Of a stretch of DNA of 64,000 nucleotides, positions 58,317 to 64,000 are shown piece by piece; position 1 is the first letter of the stretch, and each line of letters begins with the position of its first letter. Made by a program: the position numbers and the translations under genes. The stretch lies in contig MEHQ01000514.1 in assembly GCA_008828725.1 (NCBI GenBank), positions 1-64,000 of the forward strand, in the 5' to 3' direction. Source of the DNA: Saccharina japonica. Lineage: Eukaryota > Sar > Phaeophyceae > Laminariales > Laminariaceae. Under the pieces are notes generated by a model that searched no databases, was not told the origin of the DNA, and saw nothing but the letters and a program-made list of their open reading frames with translations.

Positions 58317-58478
58317 AAAAAGGCCCGGGAGCCCCGTCATAGCTGCGCCCGATTGAGAGCATGAGTCACATTCGGCCGGCTTGTTGGGTGAGACCGGGCG
58401 CGCAAGAGCAGATCGCTGTGCCTGCGCGCCACGTCGAGACTCGCCTGGCTGTGGCAAGGGTAGTGCCGTCATACGCGA

Positions 58479-59060
58479 ATGATAACAGGGTTGATTGGGT
58501 GGTTGGTCGAGAGAACGGGGAAGGGGATGGGGAAAGAGGAACGAGACGACGAGGAGGGCGATAAGACATGCGAGCAGCAGCAGCATCAGCCGCTGCCGCC
58601 GCCGCCACCACGGCCGCCGCCACCACCGCCACCGCCACTGCCTCCGCCACTGCCACCGACAGGGCCGACACCGACCGTGGACATGCGTGCGGCACACGAG
58701 GCGGAAGAGCAGCACGCTTTGCTAGTGGCGCAACGCGCGCTGGTTTCTTACGAGAAAAGGGAGAACAAAGGGAGGAGGAAGCTGAAAGAGATGTTGAGGC
58801 GGAGGAGAAAATGGGACAGGTCGGCGAGGAAGGACATGACAAGGAGAGCAAGCAGCAGCAAGAGCAGCAGCCGCAGCAGGGGAGCGACAAGCAATATCAC
58901 ACAGGAATATTGTGTTTGGGTCAGTATGGAAGCTGGACCACGATGGCAGCTGCCCTCGTCCCCTCTTTCAGCCCTGACTACGAGTAGCGATATAGGCTTT
59001 GCTTGCTGCTCGATCAATTGTTTGCGGATAAATCGGTTACAGTTTGTTTCTTGTTTTTGA
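58479..59060 (+). CDS. Unrecognised ORF with poly-Pro and coiled-coil-like region
   Basis: Contains a poly-Gln patch, a run of Pro (about residues 40-60), then VDMRAAHEAEEQHALLVAQR and a very basic segment KLKEMLRRRRKWDRSARK that could form a coiled coil. The +2 frame over 58568-58987 is also open, with poly-Ala, so which frame is real is undecided. It may be a second exon or ORF of the same unit as 57729-58316. Confidence 0.3.
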   Translation: MITGLIGWLVERTGKGMGKEERDDEEGDKTCEQQQHQPLPPPPPRPPPPPPPPLPPPLPPTGPTPTVDMRAAHEAEEQHALLVAQRALVSYEKRENKGRRKLKEMLRRRRKWDRSARKDMTRRASSSKSSSRSRGATSNITQEYCVWVSMEAGPRWQLPSSPLSALTTSSDIGFACCSINCLRINRLQFVSCF

Positions 59061-60160
59061 AGGTGTTTTAGTACTCCTGTTCATTCTATATAGGTAGGAG
59101 CTCCGTTGGTTGTACTGGTACTACATACGAGCACCTGCTGATGAAGAGTTAGTTATGTTGTTTTGCGTTCGCTCTCAAATGACGCGGGATAATGGGCTAG
59201 GGACGTAGGTGGATGATATCATACATGCATAGTAGGATGGTGTCGAATATAAACGTGGTTCCTGTCGTGCAGGTTATATGAAGCAGCCTTGTAGTTGGTT
59301 GAGTACGCACATCGACGAGCTCATGTTCTGTTTTGGCGGTGTGCCTTGCGTCTTGAATGCCGTGCTTCCGTGCTGCAGCACTGACTTCGTTGGATAACAA
59401 CAGTATACATAGCAACCAGCGTGCAGCAATTAGAACTTAATTTGTTCGAAACCAGCAAGGTAGGTGATATGAAACACGACTATATGGTTGATTAGTCTGT
59501 CCGCGATCGACGTCTATGCCATGTGTACGATTGGTTTAGTCTGTGGGTTATGGGCATGTGTGTGTACGTAAATACGTACACTGGTACCAGTGTGGATTAC
59601 GGAATATCGGATATAGGGAAGATAAACAGAGCGAAAGCATACAGCAGAGCACAGAAGCACGTAGAGCAGTCGAAGGAAATTCATCGCTCCCCCCCATCCC
59701 TCCTTCCCTCCCTCCCTCCCCCAAATATTTGGATTGGTACGTGAAGAATTTGGTGGTAGTAGGTTGACGGCGAGACGAGAAGTAGGAGAGGGGAGTTGGA
59801 GAAAATAAATGCTGCTGTGCGTGCATGTTCTATGTATCACGTGAGGAACGTAATCCACTACGGGTATTTGAGAAGGCTGGTTCCTAGATCGTGCCCCCAT
59901 CCATAAACTGAGACATTGCGTGTTATCAAGTACCATGTACATAAACAACAGCACTGTTGTACAGATATCCTCGTGGTTGGTAGAATGTTCGAAACGGCAC
60001 GTACGTTGGGTGCGCGCGAGCAATAAAAAAAAATAAATGGAGCATGGGATATTGATAGGAGTATTGGAAATGAAAATATTTGGAAGATTACACATTGACT
60101 GCGTGTGTCCTTCCTTCTCCTCCCTCTCTCCCTCATCGCGGAGTAAGTGCCATGATACGG
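59061..60160. other. No gene recognised
   Basis: A 218-codon minus frame (59514-60170) is open, but I judge it spurious. It crosses a (tccc)n tract at 59690-59725, and its composition is that of the local A/T-rich DNA. Confidence 0.4.
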
Positions 60161-61119
60161 ATTTGATCATTGCTAGCGGTAATTGTCAGAACCAAATGGG
60201 GACGCATGAAGGGCATCCCCGGATTGGGAAAAAAACCTGCAGGAGGTACAGTGAGGACAAGTGGAATGCACGGAAGGACACTGGCTTCTCTATCGACCGG
60301 CAGCAGCACGAGGAAGTAGGTAACGATTAGGGAAAACAGAGGCACCATGTCCATCGCAGACGCTACCGCACGCGCCAGCCCGCTGGACCCGGATTGGGTG
60401 CTTGGGGCGCTCCCTTGCACCAAGCCCGGCATGAAGGATGGCCCGAGGGTCCTGGACTTGTCTAAGATTATCGACTCAGGCGGGTCGAGCCTGGCACAGC
60501 TGTCGGTGCCGGAGTGTGCGGAGCTCCTCGCACCTCTCGTGGCAAGCTTGGGCCACCATGAGACGTCGTCGTTCCAGGCCATGACCCAGGCCATGGGAGC
60601 GGGGGAGGCCACCGTCGGCACAGCAGCCTTCAAGAAGGCGGCGGGACCTCGTGTCATGGCAGCATGGGGTTTGGAAGGCCTTCGGGGCTCGGTGCACTCA
60701 CGAGGCTCGAAGGTGATCTTGCCAGCGCTACGAAAGCAAGGCGCCGAAGTACCACAGCCGCCCACCACGCAGCAGGAGCGGGTCGAGACCCCGGCCGTTC
60801 AGCAGGAAGTGGCCGAGCCTCGAGAGGGTCTACAGGATACGGCTGCAGCGCCGCAGGCTGGAGCGCCAGTGGAGAGGGACCAAGACGCTGTGATCGCGCA
60901 ACTTCGGGCCCGTCTGGCGGTTGCCGAAGGCTCATGCGAAGTGGTCAAGACCGTCCCGGCCACAGGACCCGGAGCCGCTGGGGCGACAGCGGCGCCGGTT
61001 GCGACGCCGACCGCCGCCCAGCGCGCGGCGACGAACGAGATCCTCCAGCAGGGGGAGAACAAGAAGTTCGTCGAACTACTTCAATCCAAGGACGTGCCGC
61101 GCGAGGTGGGTGATGGGGT

Positions 61120-61910
61120 TTTTCGGTACTCGTACGTGTACTCTACCTTGTTTGCTCCCGCTTATTCCCGTTTACCGTCGGCATGTCTTACTCGTACGGT
61201 GCTCCCTGCGAAAACAAGAAAAAAAAACGCACCACCGCGGCAGGACACACTACAGCAGTAGGCAGACTGTAAGGGTTACCGGGGAGAGTAGGCGTACCAT
61301 ACCGACGCCTGTCGTGTCGGGTGTATAGCGCGCATCGCCCGTTGACCGCCTCACGCGTTTACCGAATGAGCGGTTCGTAAGCGCAGATTCCTCACAACAT
61401 GCCATCGCGATAGAGTACTGAGTTTCAACCACCCAAGCGGTCGAACTCACAGTTGACGTATTATTTAGGTACTCGTCCGTGTACACGGTCTGTGCACCCA
61501 GCCGATTCCCGTTTGCCGTTGACATGCATACTACTCGTACGTTGCTTCACCTGTGCAAACGAGGAGAATACACCACCACAGCATGACACACCACAACATG
61601 ACCGGGACGAGTAGGCCAGAACCAGTCGTACCATACCGACGCCTGTCGTTTCGGGTGCATAACGTGCATCGCCCGTTGACCGCCCCACGTGTTTGTCGAA
61701 GGAGCTGTGCAGAGCACAGATCCCTCACAACACGTCATCACGATAGAGTGCTGAGTATCAATTATTCAGGCGGCTGAACTCACAGCTGACGTATCTATAT
61801 TAAATATATTGTTACTCGTACGTGTACGCTGCCTGTGTGCCCCCGCCCACCCCCGTTGGCCGCCGACATGTCTATTACTCGTACGTGCTTCGCCTGTGTA
61901 AACAAAGCAG
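61120..61910. repeat. Tandem repeat, ~340-bp unit, 2.3 copies
   Basis: Units start tactcgtacgtgtac near 61125, 61465 and 61808. The first two also share ataccgacgcctgtcgt, gcgcatcgcccgttgaccgcc-like sequence and tcctcacaaca. The third is cut after about 100 bases. Confidence 0.85.
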
Positions 61911-62299
61911 CAGTACGTAGCCGATCTAGATCATTTATGAGTGCGAGAGACTCGACAGCAGCAGTAGACCGACTCCTTCTCGCCCCGTATACTGAAATGA
62001 GAACCTTGCTGCATAGTAAAACAGCAGCAGTAGACCGACCCTGCTCGCCTGTATAGGGGAGCGCGTGATACGAGCAGTGCGGACCCATGTATACGAACAC
62101 GACGATCGAAGGAGGATAGACCACCATACCACGCGAGCTATTCACACGCCCACCCCAAACAGCCGTCGACCACGTGAGTACCCATCGATGAGCTGCTGTA
62201 GGACGGGGGGGGAAATAAATAACTGGAAAGAAGGCCAACCATGGTTCCCCGTCGATGCAGAGCAGTCACAGTATGTATGTACGTACGCACACCAATAGT

Positions 62300-62745
62300 T
62301 GAGTAGTATACCTGGTACCGATAACGTGCGAACAAAGACCACACATCAGACGCGGTAGGGGTCGAACCTGGTAAGGAAGAGCGATGACAGCGATGCCGTG
62401 TTAACAGGGACCACACACCGCACGCGATAGAGCTCAACCCGGGGACAATAAGCGATGCCTGCAATGACGTGCGAACATGACCACGCATCGCACATCGCCG
62501 GCGTCTCACACCCGACGTGGACAAGCGGTGATAGCGATGACGTGCGAACAAAGACCACACATCGAACGCGGTACGGGTCGAACCTGGCAAGGGCGAGCGA
62601 TGACAGCGATGACGTGTGAACACTGACCACACATCGCACGCGATAGAGCTCAACCCGGGGACGATTAGCGATGCCTGCAATGACGTGCGAACGTGACCAC
62701 GCATTGCGCATAGTCGGGGTCTCAAACCCGACATCAACGTTTCTA
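62300..62745 (-). repeat. tRNA-like unit array in reverse orientation
   Basis: On the minus strand five units share gtgtggtc, tgttcgcacgtcatcgct, and a B-box-like phrase (caggttcgacccc near 62355 and 62580; cgggttgagctc near 62430). They belong to the same family as 43.2-43.8 kb. Units alternate between two subtypes (about 62340-62450 resembles 62570-62690), so the array was partly duplicated in blocks of two. Confidence 0.6.
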
Positions 62746-64000
62746 CTGTGCGGATTTACCGAGTGTAAACGCGTTATCCCCGTATTTCGGATTTCTTACT
62801 TTGTTTCTTTTTCCTTTCCCCTCCTTTCTTTTCGCGTTGATGCGTTGCGTGGCGGGTTTTTGCTGTTACACTCGTTACTGCCGATAACAGTTACGCCTCA
62901 AGCTAGACGCGGTGCTTGAAACCATGCGGGACTCAAGCGGGAAGTTGGACTGGTTCAATCTGCACGACCGGCTGACGGAAGCCATGCAGCGGGCGTCGGA
63001 CCTGTCCCTCCTCGACGAGAGGAAGGTACTGGGCGACGTGATTGCGCGCGGGTCGCAGAAGAAGATGGTGTTTCGGATTGCGGCAGCGGTCCTGGGCCTC
63101 TTTTCGCGGATGTTGCCGGCTATCCGCGGCGTGGCCCAGGAGGTGGCGGAGGCCGACATGGCCGAGATGCGGAAACTGCACCTCATGACCCGTAACCAGT
63201 TCTCCGTGCTGGGGGCGGCCGGCTGTGCGGGCGGGAACCCCGTGGGGGGGGCGTATGGGGGAGCGGCCCTCGCGGGGGGGACGCAGGGCGCGGTCTCCCG
63301 GGCGGAAGCCCTCGCCGGGAGCCACACCCGCCGGCAGCAGGTACAGCAATGCTTTCCCGGCGGCGAACACATACGCGCCACCCAGCCGGGCGCGTATGGC
63401 ACCGGCCACCCGCACCACCGCAGGCCACTACGGCCCGCAGCTAGCTCGAACCGGCGCCGGGCGATGGGGCGGGGGGCCAGGAGGGGGGGGGGCGGCGGGC
63501 GGAAGGGGGGCAGCATCCCTCTCGCAAGCGGACAAGGCGAACATTTGGGCTCAAAGGGCGGCACAGCACTCCGCCGTGCAGCAGCAGCAGCAGCTCAACG
63601 CGCCGGGCAACCCGAACGGTCCCGGCGTATGCAAGAATTGCGCCCGCGTGGAACGAGACCAGTTCCACACGCACTTGACCTGCGCCTGGCAGGTGTGCAT
63701 GAATTGTAAGCTTGCGGGTCACCGCAGGGCCGCATGCACCAGCGACTTTGGACCGGAGATGTAGAACGCACCAGGGCGAACCGCCGAGGACGAGAGGGGC
63801 GGGGACGAACGAGGGGAACAGCGCGCGCCTCGACACCACCGAGGAGCTCCCGGGCCACAACACCTACGGCGGGCTTGAGGGGGAGGCAGAACCGGGGGGG
63901 CGGGGTAGAGGTAGAAGTAGCCGCGATAATGATCACGACGACAGGAACAGGGAGCGAGGAGGTACCCACGCGGGGGAGGGGGTATCACGTAAGCCCTCCG

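Larger units (their letters stand above)
60165..64000 (+). mobile_element. Gag-like, zinc-knuckle-bearing element, fossil, runs off window
   Basis: A leader (60165-60346) related to the repeats at 25410, 29401, 34600, 39236 and 57440 precedes an ATG frame at 60347. The first coding block (to about 61105) is Ala/Gln-rich with LSVPECAELLAPLVASLGHH. A second block (about 62891 onward) has KLDWFNLHDRLTEAMQRASD and MLPAIRGVAQEVAEADMAEM, then low-complexity Gly/Ala/Arg. Near 63640-63735 a C-M-N-C-KLAG-H-RRAA-C pattern fits a CCHC zinc knuckle of retroelement nucleocapsids. The blocks are separated by about 1.8 kb of repeats whose edges fit GT/AG; whether this is an intron or inserted sequence is open. 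The copy looks broken at least once. No pol genes lie within the window, so its family (LTR kin or other) is unsettled. Confidence 0.55.

Noticed and set aside
59514-60170. 218-codon minus-strand ORF
   Set aside because: Crosses a tccc repeat and A/T-rich DNA, has no domain, and codon content matches the background.
1-64000. CRISPR array or bacterial defence system
   Set aside because: None of the tandem repeats has the short repeat and unique spacer pattern, and the window is eukaryotic in character.

Overview
The window is nuclear DNA of a eukaryote and is dominated by repeats. Host coding sequence appears only as short exons with GT/AG borders inside long non-coding stretches. No bacterial operon, Shine-Dalgarno pattern, CRISPR array or intact rRNA/tRNA gene is visible. 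The mix (chromodomain Ty3/gypsy remnant, Helitron with PIF1 helicase, hAT-, Mutator- and mariner-like short elements, a LINE, CAG-rich microsatellites, introns of several hundred bases, a FRAY/OSR1-type kinase) would suit a repeat-rich alga such as a brown alga or another stramenopile. That placement is inference and is weak.

Layout. 1-724 is a ~209-bp tandem repeat. 725-3170 holds the 3' part of a decayed chromodomain Ty3/gypsy element. 3755-7460 is dispersed repeats: a shared ~1-kb repeat, a large inverted-repeat element, and a TIR element carrying a nested hAT-like insertion full of a minisatellite. 7837-14864 is the main host-gene island: a WD40-like exon on +, the C-terminal exons of a FRAY/OSR1-family kinase on - (one intron carries a second hAT-like insertion), and an unrecognised exon on +. 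15-20.5 kb is repeats, including tRNA-like SINE pieces and LINE tails. 20.9-23.3 kb is a decayed Helitron with helicase and a 3' hairpin terminus.

25.65-29.6 and 39.0-42.2 kb are two copies of one large repeat containing tRNA-like units; the first copy is split by a mariner-like insertion. More tRNA-like units lie at 42.4-44.0 and 62.3-62.75 kb. 33.0-34.7 and 54.8-57.6 kb are a second duplicated block; its second copy is split by a Mutator-like insertion. 30.4-32.5 and 49.9-50.6 kb are a third pair; its first copy is split by a third hAT-like insertion. 46.0-49.1 kb holds LINE sequence with reverse transcriptase. 57.7-59.06 kb has two ORFs I cannot name. 60.2 kb to the window end holds a gag-like, zinc-knuckle-bearing element whose leader recurs at five other places.

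The strongest results come from comparing paralogous repeats inside the window. Several insertions can be set against an unoccupied copy of the same site, which fixes their exact ends and target duplications. No new defence or metabolic system could be supported. The least explained feature is the set of arrays of tRNA-like (A-box/B-box-like) units.
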